64,000 nt of DNA from the NCBI RefSeq assembly GCF_000420145.1, contig NZ_ATUJ01000008.1:1-64000 (forward strand), written 5' to 3'. The notes under the pieces are model-generated. The model was not told the DNA's origin, ran no database searches, and saw nothing but the letters and a program-made list of their open reading frames with translations. A program made the position numbers and the translations under genes. This DNA comes from Paracoccus zeaxanthinifaciens ATCC 21588. Its GTDB lineage: Bacteria; Pseudomonadota; Alphaproteobacteria; Rhodobacterales; Rhodobacteraceae. Within the stretch, counting starts at the first letter, position 1. Each line of letters begins with the position of its first letter. This document shows, piece after piece, positions 24,474 to 36,436 of this stretch.

Positions 24474-26099
24474 ATGCTGAACCAATGGGCGAACCGGCTG
24501 CGCCTCAAGGCCGATCCGACGATCTTCTTCTCGGCGGCGGGGCTCAGCGTCGTCTTCGTCCTGGCGCTGGTTCTGGCGCCGCAGACCATCGGGGACGCCT
24601 TCGCGGCGGGGCGCGCGTGGATCGTCACAAACCTAGGCTGGTTCTTCATCCTTGGCGTCAATGTCTGGCTGGGCTTCCTGGTCTGGGCGGCGGTCTCGCG
24701 GCACGGGCATATCCGGCTGGGGCCCAGGAATTCCCGGCCCGAATACAGCAACGTGTCATGGTTCACGATGCTGTTCGCGGGCGGCATCGGCACGGTCCTG
24801 ATGTTCTGGGGCGTGGCCGAGCCGATCAGCCACTTCCAGTCACCGCCCCTGCCCGGCGTCGAGCCCTATACCGTCGAGGCCGCGCAGGACGCGATCTCGA
24901 TCGCGCTCTATCACCTTGCGCTGCACACCTGGACGATCTTCGCGCTGCCGGGGCTGGCCTTTGCCTATTTCATCAACCGCTATGACCTGCCGGTGCGCGT
25001 CAGCTCGGTCTTCTATCCACTGCTGCGCGAACGCATCCATGGCCCCATCGGCAAGGCCATCGACATCGCCGCGATCCTCGGAACGCTGTTCGGGGTGGCG
25101 GTGTCGCTTGGCCTCGGGTCGTCGCAGGTGGCGGCCGGCCTGTCCGAGCTGTTCGGCTGGGAGAACGGCACTTTCCTGCGCGTGGCCATCCTGACGGTGC
25201 TGACCCTGGTCGCCACCGCGTCCATCGTCGCGGGCCTCGACAGCGGAGTCCGCATGTTGTCGAACCTGAATATCGGCATGGCGGTCGGGCTGATGATCTT
25301 CGTGCTGCTGACCGGCGCGACGCTGTTCCTGCTGCGCGGGATGGTGGAAACGGTGGGCCTGTACTTGTCGAACCTGCCGCGGCTGGCCTTCTGGAACGAC
25401 ATGCTGCACGGCAACGGCATGCAGAACGGCGACTGGGGCTGGCAGGGCGACTGGACGGTCTTCTACTGGGCCTGGACGGTCACCTGGTCGCCCTTCATCG
25501 GGCTGTTCGTGGCGCGCATCTCGCACGGGCGGACGGTGCGCGAATTCGTGGCGGGCGTGCTGCTGGCGCCGTCGCTGTTCACCGTGATCTGGTTCGCGAT
25601 CTTCGGCTGGCAGGCGCTGGCAATGGACGGGCTGGGCCTTCAGGCGCGCGAGGCGATGGGCGCGCAGGCCGGGACCATCAGCGCGGCGGTGTCGGAATCG
25701 ATCCCGCTGGCGATGTTCGCCTTCTTCGAGCAGCTGCCCTTCGCGCCCCTCATGCAGGGGCTGGCGGTGATCGTCGTCGCGATCTTCTTCGCCACCTCGT
25801 CGGATTCGGCATCGCTGGTCGTGGACATGCTGTGTTCGGGCAGCCAGAAGGCCGGTCCGGTGCATCAGCGCGTCTTCTGGGGCCTTGCCGAGGGGCTGAT
25901 CGCGGCCATGCTGATCGTCCTTGCGGGCGAGGCCGGGCTGACCGCGCTGCAACAGGTCATCACGGTGGTCGGCCTGCCGATCTTCATCCTGGTCTTCATG
26001 ATGATCCCCGCCCTGATCCGCGGCTTCGGCGCCGAGGATATCGACCACATCACCATCGGCCGCCGCCCCGAGCTGAGCGAGTTCGAGCCTGATCCCTGA
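24474..26099 (+). CDS. BCCT-family (betaine/choline/carnitine) transporter
   Basis: A 541-residue transporter with about twelve helices. The diagnostic tryptophan region is WAWTVTWSPFIGLFVARISH, and GGIGTVLMFWGVAEPISHF is the glycine-rich helix that binds quaternary amines. Such carriers import glycine betaine, choline or carnitine with sodium or protons for osmoprotection or catabolism. GGGGGAAAG precedes the ATG. It lies 34 bases after the RibD-type gene, so it may be co-transcribed with the pterin-like operon, although a functional link is not obvious. Confidence 0.92.
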   Translation: MLNQWANRLRLKADPTIFFSAAGLSVVFVLALVLAPQTIGDAFAAGRAWIVTNLGWFFILGVNVWLGFLVWAAVSRHGHIRLGPRNSRPEYSNVSWFTMLFAGGIGTVLMFWGVAEPISHFQSPPLPGVEPYTVEAAQDAISIALYHLALHTWTIFALPGLAFAYFINRYDLPVRVSSVFYPLLRERIHGPIGKAIDIAAILGTLFGVAVSLGLGSSQVAAGLSELFGWENGTFLRVAILTVLTLVATASIVAGLDSGVRMLSNLNIGMAVGLMIFVLLTGATLFLLRGMVETVGLYLSNLPRLAFWNDMLHGNGMQNGDWGWQGDWTVFYWAWTVTWSPFIGLFVARISHGRTVREFVAGVLLAPSLFTVIWFAIFGWQALAMDGLGLQAREAMGAQAGTISAAVSESIPLAMFAFFEQLPFAPLMQGLAVIVVAIFFATSSDSASLVVDMLCSGSQKAGPVHQRVFWGLAEGLIAAMLIVLAGEAGLTALQQVITVVGLPIFILVFMMIPALIRGFGAEDIDHITIGRRPELSEFEPDP

Positions 26100-26106
26100 G
26101 CAACCG

Positions 26107-26139
26107 TGCCCCCGTTGCCGCAATGCCGCAACGGGGGCA
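26107..26139 (+). terminator. hairpin after the BCCT gene, probable terminator
   Basis: TGCCCCCGTTGC and GCAACGGGGGCA form a perfect twelve-pair stem with a nine-base loop just after the BCCT stop. No long T-run follows, so termination may be partial or Rho-assisted. Confidence 0.6.
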
Positions 26140-26177
26140 TCTGCTTCGCCCCTCGAAGGTTGATCTTGCAGGGTCGC

Positions 26178-26251
26178 GCCGCTATCAGCGGTCCCGAATG
26201 CATGGACCCGGTGAGATTCCGGGTGGCTCTTCCGGCCGCTGATCCGCCGGA
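26178..26251 (+). promoter_or_regulatory. three consecutive hairpins in the SulP leader, candidate structured RNA
   Basis: Hairpin 1 (26179-26191) is CCGCT-ATC-AGCGG. Hairpin 2 (26206-26224) is ACCCGG-TGAGATT-CCGGGT. Hairpin 3 (26231-26251) is TCCGGC-CGCTGATCC-GCCGGA. The short spacers and small loops suggest a folded leader rather than terminators, about 80 bases before the SulP start. A conserved alphaproteobacterial leader near sulfate-permease-type genes (sul1 RNA motif) has been described; I cannot confirm a match from memory. Confidence 0.45.
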
Positions 26252-26330
26252 TAATCCTTAGAAAAGCCCTGATCCGATGCCGGAACGTCTTGCGAAGGAC
26301 CATCCGACACAGGGCAGAGGACCGTTCAAC

Positions 26331-27824
26331 ATGACCCTGACCGAATACCGCAACCAGTGGTTCGGAAACATCAAGGGCGACCTGCTTTCGGGGCTGGTCG
26401 TCGCGCTGGCCCTGATCCCCGAGGCCATCGCATTCTCGATCATCGCGGGCGTTGACCCCAAGGTGGGGCTCTATGCCAGCTTCTCGATCGCGGTGATCAT
26501 CGCCTTCACCGGAGGGCGTCCCGGCATGATCTCGGCCGCGACGGCCGCAACGGCAGTGCTGATGGTGACGCTGGTGCGCGATCACGGGCTGCAATACCTG
26601 CTGGCCGCGACCGTGCTGGCGGGCCTGATCCAGATCGCCATGGGCCTGCTGCGGCTGGGCCGCTTCATGCGATACGTCTCGAAATCGGTGATGACCGGCT
26701 TCGTGAACGCGCTGGCGATCCTGATCTTCATGGCGCAGCTGCCGGAACTGGATTTCTCGCGCGAGGGCGTGGGCGTGCTGGCCTATGCGCTGGTCGCGGC
26801 GGGGCTTGCGATCATCTACCTGTTCCCGCGCATCACGAAATCCGTCCCCTCGCCCTTGGTCACCATCATCGTGCTGACGGTGCTGGCGACGCTGATGGGT
26901 TGGGACGTGCGCACGGTGGGCGACCTGGGCGAGCTGCCCGACAGCCTGCCCGTCTTCCTGATCCCGCAGATCCCGCTGACGCTGGAGACGCTGCTGATCG
27001 TCCTGCCCTACTCGGCGGCCATCGCCGTCGTGGGTCTTCTGGAAAGCCTGATGACCCAGAACATCGTGGACGAGCTGACCGACACGCGGTCGGACCGCAA
27101 CCAGGAATGCATCGGCCAGGGCATCGCCAACACCGCGACCGGCTTCATCGGCGGGATGGCGGGCTGCGCCATGATCGGCCAGTCGGTCATCAACGTGAAA
27201 TCCGGCGGGCGGGGCCGCCTGTCGGCCTTCACGGCGGGCACCGTCCTGCTGATCCTGTGCGTGGGCCTGGGCGACCTGGTGGGCCGCATCCCGATGCCCG
27301 CGCTGGTCGCGATCATGATCATGGTGTCCATCGGCACGTTCAGCTGGTCCTCGATCGCGCAGCTGCGCACGCATCCGCGGTCGTCCTCGATCGTGATGCT
27401 GGCGACGGTCGCGACGGTCGTGTGGACGCACAACCTGGCCATCGGCGTGCTGGCCGGCGTGCTGCTGTCGGGGATCTTCTTCGCCGGCAAGATCGCGCAG
27501 CTGTTCCGCGTGTCCTCGACCCTGTCGGCGGACGGGCGTCACCGGACCTATGTGGTCGAGGGGCAGATGTTCTACGGCTCGGCCGAGGATTTCGCCGCGG
27601 CTTTCGACTTCCGTGAGGCGCCGGAACATGTGACGATCGACGTCAGCCGGGCGCATATCTGGGACATCAGTTCGGTCCAGGCGCTGGACATGGTGGTGCT
27701 GAAGTTCCGCCGCGAAGGGGCCGAGGTCCAGATCACCGGCATGAACGAGGCGTCGGAAACGCTGGTCGACAAGCTGGCCGTGCATGACAAGCCCGGCGCG
27801 CTGGACAAGCTGACCGCGCATTGA
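26331..27824 (+). CDS. SulP-family anion permease with C-terminal STAS domain
   Basis: A 497-residue protein: about ten to twelve helices from residue 20 (GDLLSGLVVALALIPEAIAF is the SulP signature), MTGFVNALAILIFMAQLPEL, then a STAS domain from about 400 (TIDVSRAHIWDISSVQALD). SulP proteins carry sulfate, bicarbonate or carboxylates. The ATG at 26331 is preferred to 26277 because homology begins there and an AGAGGA site lies upstream; this leaves the hairpins in the leader. It is 14 bases from the stress-protein gene, an arrangement seen with several SulP carriers. Confidence 0.92.
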   Translation: MTLTEYRNQWFGNIKGDLLSGLVVALALIPEAIAFSIIAGVDPKVGLYASFSIAVIIAFTGGRPGMISAATAATAVLMVTLVRDHGLQYLLAATVLAGLIQIAMGLLRLGRFMRYVSKSVMTGFVNALAILIFMAQLPELDFSREGVGVLAYALVAAGLAIIYLFPRITKSVPSPLVTIIVLTVLATLMGWDVRTVGDLGELPDSLPVFLIPQIPLTLETLLIVLPYSAAIAVVGLLESLMTQNIVDELTDTRSDRNQECIGQGIANTATGFIGGMAGCAMIGQSVINVKSGGRGRLSAFTAGTVLLILCVGLGDLVGRIPMPALVAIMIMVSIGTFSWSSIAQLRTHPRSSSIVMLATVATVVWTHNLAIGVLAGVLLSGIFFAGKIAQLFRVSSTLSADGRHRTYVVEGQMFYGSAEDFAAAFDFREAPEHVTIDVSRAHIWDISSVQALDMVVLKFRREGAEVQITGMNEASETLVDKLAVHDKPGALDKLTAH

Positions 27825-27838
27825 GGGGAGGAGAACCG

Positions 27839-28690
27839 ATGAACCGCATTCTGGCCCTTGTCGACGGCTCGGCCTATTCCGAGAGCGTCTGCCATCACAG
27901 CGCATGGATCGCGGGGCGCCTGGCGACGGGCGTCGACCTGATGCATGTCCTCGGACGCCGCGAGGGCGCCGAGGCAAGCGACCTGTCCGGATCGCTGCGG
28001 CTGGGCGCGCGCTCGGCCCTTCTGGCCGAACTGGCCGAGGCCGACGCCACCCGCGCCCGCATCGCCCAGGCACGCGGTCGCGCGATCCTGGAGGATGCCG
28101 AGGGGATCCTGCGCGCGGACAATGTCGGCCCCGTCGCGACCCAGCTTCGCAAGGGCGACCTGGTCGAGGCCGTGACCGAGCTGGAACCCGACCTGCGCGC
28201 CATCGTGATCGGCAAGCGCGGCGAAGGCGCGGATTTCGCGACCGGTCACCTGGGATCGAACCTGGAACGCGTCGTGCGCGCCACGCGCATCCCCGTCTTC
28301 GTCGCATCGCGTGCCTTCAACCCGATCGAGCGCGTGCTCGTGGCCTTCGACGGCAGCGCCAGCGCGCGGACCGCGATTCGCCGCATGGCCGACAGCCCGG
28401 TCTTCGCGGGGCTGGCCGTCACGCTGCTGCATGTGGGCGAGGACAAGCCCGCCATGCGCGACAAGCTGGACGAGGCCGCGATGACCCTGGCCGGTGCCGG
28501 ACTGCGCCCCGACATCCGCATCGTCGCGGGCGAACCCGACGAGGTGATCGACAGGGTCGTCACCGATGACGGCTTCGATCTGCTGGTCATGGGCGCCTAT
28601 GGCCACAGCCGAATCCGCAGCCTGATCATCGGGTCCACGACCACCGCGATGGTCCGTGCCGTGCGCATTCCGGTACTGCTTTACCGCTGA
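27839..28690 (+). CDS. universal stress protein with tandem Usp domains
   Basis: A 283-residue cytoplasmic protein of two UspA domains (about 1-145 and 160-283). The second has the nucleotide motif GAYGHSRIRSLIIGST (G-2x-G-9x-G-S/T). The first has GKRGEGADFATGHLGS, one residue longer in the loop and possibly weaker in binding. The ATG at 27839 follows a strong GGGGAGGAG. Co-transcription with SulP suggests that it senses ATP or stress to modulate that transporter, which is inference. A terminator follows at 28726. Confidence 0.9.
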   Translation: MNRILALVDGSAYSESVCHHSAWIAGRLATGVDLMHVLGRREGAEASDLSGSLRLGARSALLAELAEADATRARIAQARGRAILEDAEGILRADNVGPVATQLRKGDLVEAVTELEPDLRAIVIGKRGEGADFATGHLGSNLERVVRATRIPVFVASRAFNPIERVLVAFDGSASARTAIRRMADSPVFAGLAVTLLHVGEDKPAMRDKLDEAAMTLAGAGLRPDIRIVAGEPDEVIDRVVTDDGFDLLVMGAYGHSRIRSLIIGSTTTAMVRAVRIPVLLYR

Positions 28691-28723
28691 TCGCGACGGC
28701 GCGGATTTTTGTGTCTTGCACAT

Positions 28724-28755
28724 GGGGGCGTCCGGGTTTAGCCGGACGCCCTTCC
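28724..28755 (+). terminator. Rho-independent-type terminator after the Usp gene
   Basis: GGGCGTCCGG and CCGGACGCCC make a ten-pair stem with loop GTTTAG, followed by TT. It separates the SulP-Usp transcript from the nrd promoter region. Confidence 0.7.
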
Positions 28756-28780
28756 GCGTTCCGAAGGGGCGTGGATTCTG

Positions 28781-28860
28781 CGACATCTTGTCGGTCAAGC
28801 CCCAAAATCAGCTACTAGATATATTGACCTGAGACCGGATAAACGCCTAGATGATGTGGT
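28781..28860 (+). promoter_or_regulatory. nrdHIEF control region with two NrdR-like boxes
   Basis: Box 1 (28813-28828) reads TACTAGATATATTGAC and box 2 (28845-28860) GCCTAGATGATGTGGT. The shared CTAGAT starts are 32 bases apart, three helical turns. NrdR, the ATP/dATP-sensing repressor of ribonucleotide reductases, binds two 16-base boxes with about this spacing. Box 2 is the weaker match to the AT-rich consensus. Upstream, CGACA-TCT-TGTCG (28781-28793) is a separate perfect inverted repeat. The rest of 28861-29091 is leader without further clear signals. Confidence 0.55.
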
Positions 28861-29091
28861 CATGGCGCCCGTGATTCACGCTAAGGGCGAAACGGAAGAC
28901 CGGGCCTGAAACCCGGCATTTTTCCTGCCATCGGCGGCCCCGCGCGGATCGTTTCCGCGACGCGGCAGGCCCGGCAGCCGGCCATGACACGACATGAACG
29001 ACACCGGGCGCGGGTCCGGCGACCTGTTGGCTGTTTCCGTGGGAAACGGTCCGGCTTGCGACCCCGACCAGACAAAAGGAACGCGACGGCC

Positions 29092-29316
29092 ATGACGATC
29101 ACGGTCTATTCGAAACCTGCCTGCGTGCAGTGCACCGCGACCACCCGTGCGCTGGACGCGCGCGGCATCAATTACGACGTCATCGACCTGACCCAGGACG
29201 ACGCCGCGATGGAACGCGTGACCGCGCTCGGCTATCGCCAGGCGCCGGTGGTCATCGCGAATGACGACCTGCACTGGGCAGGCTTCCGTCCCGACATGAT
29301 CGGTCAGCTGGCCTGA
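29092..29316 (+). CDS. nrdH: glutaredoxin-like protein NrdH
   Basis: A 74-residue thioredoxin-fold protein with the redox pair CVQC (about 11-14), then APVVI and a WAGFRPDMI end. NrdH is reduced by thioredoxin reductase and gives electrons to class Ib ribonucleotide reductase. The ATG at 29092 matches the family start; the longer upstream frame is leader. First gene of nrdHIEF, six bases before nrdI. Confidence 0.95.
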   Translation: MTITVYSKPACVQCTATTRALDARGINYDVIDLTQDDAAMERVTALGYRQAPVVIANDDLHWAGFRPDMIGQLA

Positions 29317-29321
29317 GGACG

Positions 29322-29719
29322 ATGTCCGGGCTGGTCTTCTTCTCCTCGGGATCGGGAAACACGGCGCGGTTCGTGGCCAGCCTCGGGCTGCCCGGCCAGC
29401 GCATCCCGATCCGGCAGGACGATCCGATGCCCAGCCCCGACGCGCCCTATGTGCTGATCTGCCCGACCTATGCCGACGGCACGGGCGCGGGCGCGGTCCC
29501 CAAGCAGGTGATCCGCTTTCTGAACGACCCCGCCCGGCGGGCGCTCATCCGGGGCGTCATCGGGGCGGGCAACCGCAATTTCGGGCCCACCTTCGGGCTG
29601 GCGGCCCGGATCATCGCCGACAAATGCAAGATCCCCGTGCTCGACCGGTTCGAGCTTGCGGGAACCGAAACAGACACCGCCCGCATCCGCGACGGGCTCG
29701 AACAATTCTGGGGAATGCC

Positions 29720-29735
<16 letters not shown>
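29322..29735 (+). CDS. nrdI: flavodoxin-like NrdI
   Basis: A 137-residue flavodoxin-like protein with [13 protein letters not shown] (FMN phosphate loop), CPTYADGTG and [15 protein letters not shown]. NrdI supplies the oxidant that builds the dimanganese-tyrosyl radical cofactor in NrdF. Its 3' end overlaps the nrdE start by 16 bases, so translation is coupled. Confidence 0.95.
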
Positions 29736-32882
<3,147 letters not shown>

Positions 32883-32886
32883 TCCC

Positions 32887-34032
32887 CTAGCCCGCCGCCT
32901 GCATCGCCTCGATCAGCCGATCGGCGGACAGGTCGGCGGGATTGGCCTTCATGGACGACGACGACGCCGCAGCGACCGCTGCGGCGTTTCGCATATCCGC
33001 ATCCACGCCAAGCGCCGACAGGGACGGCAGCCCGCATTCCGCCGACCACTCGGCCAGCATCCCCGCCGCGCGGTCCAGCCCCGCATCCGGCTGCCCGAAG
33101 GCCGCGCCGATCCAGTCCCCGACCCGGTCCAGCCGTTCGGCCGCACGCCCCGTGACCGCAGCCCGGTTCACGCGCAGCACATGCGGCAGCAGCACGCCGC
33201 AGATCGCGCCATGCGCGGCCCCCGACAGCCCGCCAAGCGGACCGGCCAGCCCGTGCACCGCCCCAAGGCCGGAATTCGCCAGCGCAAGGCCGCCCGCAAG
33301 GCTGGTCCAGGCCATCTCGTCGCGGGCATCGGGGTCCTCGGCCCGCATCAGGCGGATCAGCGCGGCCAGCCCGCGCGGGATCGCATCGGCGCAGATCGCA
33401 TCCGTCACCGGGTTCGCACGGGTCGAGACATAGGGCTCGATCACCTGCGTGATCGCGTCCAGCCCCGAGGCCAGCGTGATCCCGCGCGGGCAGCCATCCG
33501 TCAGCGCGGGGTCCACGATGGCAAGGCGCGGCAACATGCGCGGATCGCGCAGGCTGACCTTGCGGCGGTGTTCGGGCACGCCGATGACGGCGTTGCGCGT
33601 CACCTCGGCCCCGGTGCCCGCGGTGGTCGGAATGGCGATGAAGGGCAAGGGCGCCACGTCCAGCGGCAGCCCCCGGCCCACCACCTCGAGGTGGTCCATC
33701 ACGGGGCGCGTCGCGGGCAGCAGCGCCGCCAGCGCCTTGCCCGCATCGACCACCGCGCCGCCGCCGATCGCGACGACCGCATCCGCGCCACCCATGCGGG
33801 CCAGCGCGTCCTCCAGCATCGGCAGGTCGGGTTCGCGGGCGACGGTGAGGCGCGTCACCTCGCAGCCCTGCCCCGTCAGCCCGTCGGCCAGGAAATCGGC
33901 CCGCCCCGCATTCGCCCCGTGACACAGGACGATCCGGCGACCGAACGCGGCAGCGCGCGCGGCGGCGCTGGCGGCCTGACCGCGCCCAAATGCGATCTCG
34001 GTCGCGGTGGCGAATGCGAAGCCCCCGATCAT
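32887..34032 (-). CDS. iron-containing (group III) alcohol dehydrogenase
   Basis: A 381-residue dehydrogenase with the NAD-binding GGGAVVDAGKALA and IPTTAGTGAEVT motifs. The metal site has Asp in GLDAITQVIEPY and His in AVHGLAGPLGG and AAHGAICG. The residue that is usually a second His in DAxTH is Gln here; a sizeable subgroup shares this, so activity is not excluded. The start overlaps the ribH stop (ATGA), placing the gene downstream of the FMN riboswitch. Substrate unknown. Confidence 0.88.
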   Translation of the reverse strand: MIGGFAFATATEIAFGRGQAASAAARAAAFGRRIVLCHGANAGRADFLADGLTGQGCEVTRLTVAREPDLPMLEDALARMGGADAVVAIGGGAVVDAGKALAALLPATRPVMDHLEVVGRGLPLDVAPLPFIAIPTTAGTGAEVTRNAVIGVPEHRRKVSLRDPRMLPRLAIVDPALTDGCPRGITLASGLDAITQVIEPYVSTRANPVTDAICADAIPRGLAALIRLMRAEDPDARDEMAWTSLAGGLALANSGLGAVHGLAGPLGGLSGAAHGAICGVLLPHVLRVNRAAVTGRAAERLDRVGDWIGAAFGQPDAGLDRAAGMLAEWSAECGLPSLSALGVDADMRNAAAVAAASSSSMKANPADLSADRLIEAMQAAG

Positions 34033-34502
34033 GCCGCCTGCACCCGGTCCGGGGCCGCGATGGCGGCGATCGTCGTCAGGGTGCCGTGAACCGCATGCGC
34101 GGCCTCGCGGCCCTTCTTGACGAAATGATCGCGATAGAAGCCGGTCAGCAGCTCGGTTTCCTGATAATTATGCGGCGTCAGCGAGACCGAGAAACAGGGC
34201 ACGCCCGTCTCCATCCCGGCCTGCATCAGGCCCGAGACCACGGCCTGCGCCACGAAATCGTGGCGATAGATGCCGCCATCGACCACCAGCGCGGCGGCGA
34301 CCACCGCGTCATAGCGGCCGGTCCGCGCCAGCTTCTGCGCCAGCAGCGGCATCTCGAACGCGCCGGGGGCGTCGAAGGCATCGACGGTTGCGCCGGGCAT
34401 CAGCGACGCGGCCTCGGACAGGAAGCCGTCATGGGCCTGATCCACGACATCGGCGTGCCAACGGGCCCTGATGAAGGCGATACGGGGATTGGATTTCGTC
34501 AT
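34029..34502 (-). CDS. ribH: 6,7-dimethyl-8-ribityllumazine synthase (RibH2 type)
   Basis: A 157-residue lumazine synthase with RARWHADVVDQA (substrate aromatic/His region), FDAPGAFEMPLLAQ and GIYRHDFVAQAV. The Trp in place of the usual Phe near the start and the longer C-terminus match the decameric RibH2 type of Brucella and other alphaproteobacteria. It makes the penultimate riboflavin precursor. It starts 77 bases after an FMN riboswitch and overlaps the iron-type alcohol dehydrogenase gene by four bases. Confidence 0.93.
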   Translation of the reverse strand: MTKSNPRIAFIRARWHADVVDQAHDGFLSEAASLMPGATVDAFDAPGAFEMPLLAQKLARTGRYDAVVAAALVVDGGIYRHDFVAQAVVSGLMQAGMETGVPCFSVSLTPHNYQETELLTGFYRDHFVKKGREAAHAVHGTLTTIAAIAAPDRVQAA

Positions 34503-34579
34503 CTTGCGGAACCTTTGCGCAAATTTGCTTCAGGTCCCAGAGCAATCACCACGCACCACGCCGGGCGGCATGGCACGCG

Positions 34580-34704
34580 ATTCTCTTTCATCCGGACTGT
34601 GACCGTCGGCCCCGGAGTTTCACCGGATCTGCTGACCCCTTCGATGCGAAGGGCGCTCGCGGGCTGTGACCGCCGGTGGGGAATTCCGCCCCGCCCTGAG
34701 AACA
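34580..34704 (-). promoter_or_regulatory. FMN riboswitch (RFN element) upstream of ribH
   Basis: Read on the minus strand it has all conserved blocks: TTCTCAGGGCGGGG, AATTCCCCACCGGCGGT, AGCCCGCGAGC, GATCCGGTGAAACTCCGG, GCCGACGGTCACAGTCCGGA and closing GAAAGAGAA. The closing helix pairs 34581-34585 with 34698-34702. FMN binding should reduce ribH expression, probably by hiding the ribosome site because no terminator T-run precedes the ATG at 34502. The coupled alcohol dehydrogenase should follow the same control. Confidence 0.95.
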
Positions 34705-34742
34705 CCCGGAAGATAGCCGGATGTTCCCCGCGCGCAAGCCCG

Positions 34743-35873
34743 TTAAAGGCGCTCGATGTCGCCCTCGGCGCGCTTGGCGTGGAAATCGGCCACGAAGGCG
34801 TCCAGACGGCCCTCGGCGATGGCCCCGCGCAGGCCCGCCATCAGTTCCTGGTAATAATGCAGGTTGTGCCAGGTCAGCAGCATCCCCGAGATCATCTCTT
34901 GCGAGCGGAAGACATGGTGCAGATAGGCGCGGCTGTAGCCGGTGCAGGCCGGGCAGCTGCAATTCTCGTCCAGGGGGCGCGGATCGTCGGCATGGCGCGC
35001 GTTCTTGATGTTGACCTGCCCGCGATGGATCCAGGCCTGGCCGGTGCGCCCCGATCGCGAGGGCAGCACGCAATCCATCATGTCGATCCCACGCTGGACG
35101 GCCCCCACGATGTCGTCGGGCTTGCCCACCCCCATCAGATAGCGCGGCTTGTCCTCGGGCAGGAAACCGGGGGCATAGTCCAAGACGCCGAACATCGCCT
35201 CCTGCCCCTCGCCCACGGCAAGACCGCCGACCGCGTATCCGTCGAAGCCGATCTGCTGCAGCGCCTCGGCCGATTCCTCGCGCAGGTCGCGGGTGACGCC
35301 GCCCTGCATGATGCCGAACAGCGCATGGCCCGGACGGTCGCCGAAAGCGTCGCGCGACCGCTGCGCCCACCGCATCGACAGGCGCATGGATTTCGCGACC
35401 TCTTCCTCGGTCGCGGGCAGCGCGGGACATTCGTCGAAGGCCATGACGATGTCGCTGCCCAGCATCCGCTGGATCTCCATGCTGCGTTCGGGGGTCAGGT
35501 GGTGCTTGCTGCCATCGACATGGCTGGCGAAGGTCACCCCCTCCTCGGTCAGCTTGCGCAGGCCGGCAAGGCTCATGACCTGGAAGCCGCCGCTGTCGGT
35601 CAGGATGGGGCGGTCCCAGTTCATGAACCGGTGCAGCCCGCCCAGCCGCTCGACCCGTTCGGCGCCCGGGCGCAGCATCAGGTGATAGGTGTTGCCCAGC
35701 AGGATGTCGGCCCCCGTCTGGCGCACGCTTTCGGGCAGCATCGCCTTGACGGTCGCCGCGGTGCCGACCGGCATGAAGGCCGGCGTGCGGATCTGGCCGC
35801 GCGGCGTGTCGATCACGCCCGTGCGTGCCCGACCGTCGGTCGCGTTGAGGGAAAATGAGAAGCGCTTGCTCAT
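34743..35873 (-). CDS. tgt: queuine tRNA-ribosyltransferase
   Basis: A 376-residue TGT barrel enzyme. It has [11 protein letters not shown] (catalytic Asp), [20 protein letters not shown], the nucleophile-region Asp in [12 protein letters not shown] and the zinc site [16 protein letters not shown]. It exchanges guanine 34 for preQ1 in tRNAs with GUN anticodons. The ATG at 35873 ([14 protein letters not shown]) is used; the longer frame adds a non-conserved peptide. No preQ1 biosynthesis genes are nearby; the PTPS-like protein at 22.4 kb lacks the residues expected of QueD. Confidence 0.96.
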   Translation of the reverse strand: MSKRFSFSLNATDGRARTGVIDTPRGQIRTPAFMPVGTAATVKAMLPESVRQTGADILLGNTYHLMLRPGAERVERLGGLHRFMNWDRPILTDSGGFQVMSLAGLRKLTEEGVTFASHVDGSKHHLTPERSMEIQRMLGSDIVMAFDECPALPATEEEVAKSMRLSMRWAQRSRDAFGDRPGHALFGIMQGGVTRDLREESAEALQQIGFDGYAVGGLAVGEGQEAMFGVLDYAPGFLPEDKPRYLMGVGKPDDIVGAVQRGIDMMDCVLPSRSGRTGQAWIHRGQVNIKNARHADDPRPLDENCSCPACTGYSRAYLHHVFRSQEMISGMLLTWHNLHYYQELMAGLRGAIAEGRLDAFVADFHAKRAEGDIERL

Positions 35874-36007
35874 GGCCGAGAAATACCTGTCGCTGGAACC
35901 GGGGACACTTAGCGTTTCGGTCGGGACCATGCAATCGTTCTGCCGCTCGCTCTGGACCGGGGATGCATGCTGACCTATATGATGCGGCGGAATTGAAGGA
36001 TGATCCG

Positions 36008-36364
36008 ATGACCGAACCCATGATGGAAGGCGAGCCGCTGATCGCCCCCTCGTCGACCGATCACGACCTCTACGAGCCCATCGTCGAGGCGTGCAAGACC
36101 GTCTACGACCCCGAGATCCCGGTCAACATCTACGATCTGGGCCTGATCTACACCATCGAGGTGAACGACGCATCCGAAGTGCGCGTGATCATGACCCTGA
36201 CCGCCCCCGGCTGCCCCGTCGCCGGAGAGATGCCCGGCTGGGTCGCCGATGCGGTCGAGGCCGTCCCCGGCGTCAAGCAGGTCGATGTCGAGATGACCTT
36301 CCAGCCGCAATGGGGCATGGACATGATGTCCGACGAGGCCCGGCTGGAACTGGGCTTCATGTGA
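36008..36364 (+). CDS. SufT/MIP18-like (DUF59) iron-sulfur assembly protein
   Basis: A 118-residue MIP18-family protein: [20 protein letters not shown] and [21 protein letters not shown] with the conserved cysteine. Such proteins (SufT, PaaD-like) help mature Fe-S proteins. The ATG at 36008 follows AAGGATG. It precedes an IscA-type protein by 72 bases; no other suf gene is in the window, so the pair is detached from a main suf operon or lies at its edge. Confidence 0.88.
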   Translation: MTEPMMEGEPLIAPSSTDHDLYEPIVEACKTVYDPEIPVNIYDLGLIYTIEVNDASEVRVIMTLTAPGCPVAGEMPGWVADAVEAVPGVKQVDVEMTFQPQWGMDMMSDEARLELGFM

Positions 36365-36436
36365 TCGCCTGGGGCCGGCCTTGAAGGCCCGCCCCCCGAA
36401 TGACTATCTTTCGGTCTGAAAGATGAGGTTTCCGCC

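Noticed and set aside
24840..28307. A 1155-codon open frame on the minus strand
   Set aside because: It lies opposite the BCCT, SulP and Usp genes, all clear families. Long antisense frames are expected in high-GC coding DNA, and the translation is low-complexity Arg/Gly/His-rich.
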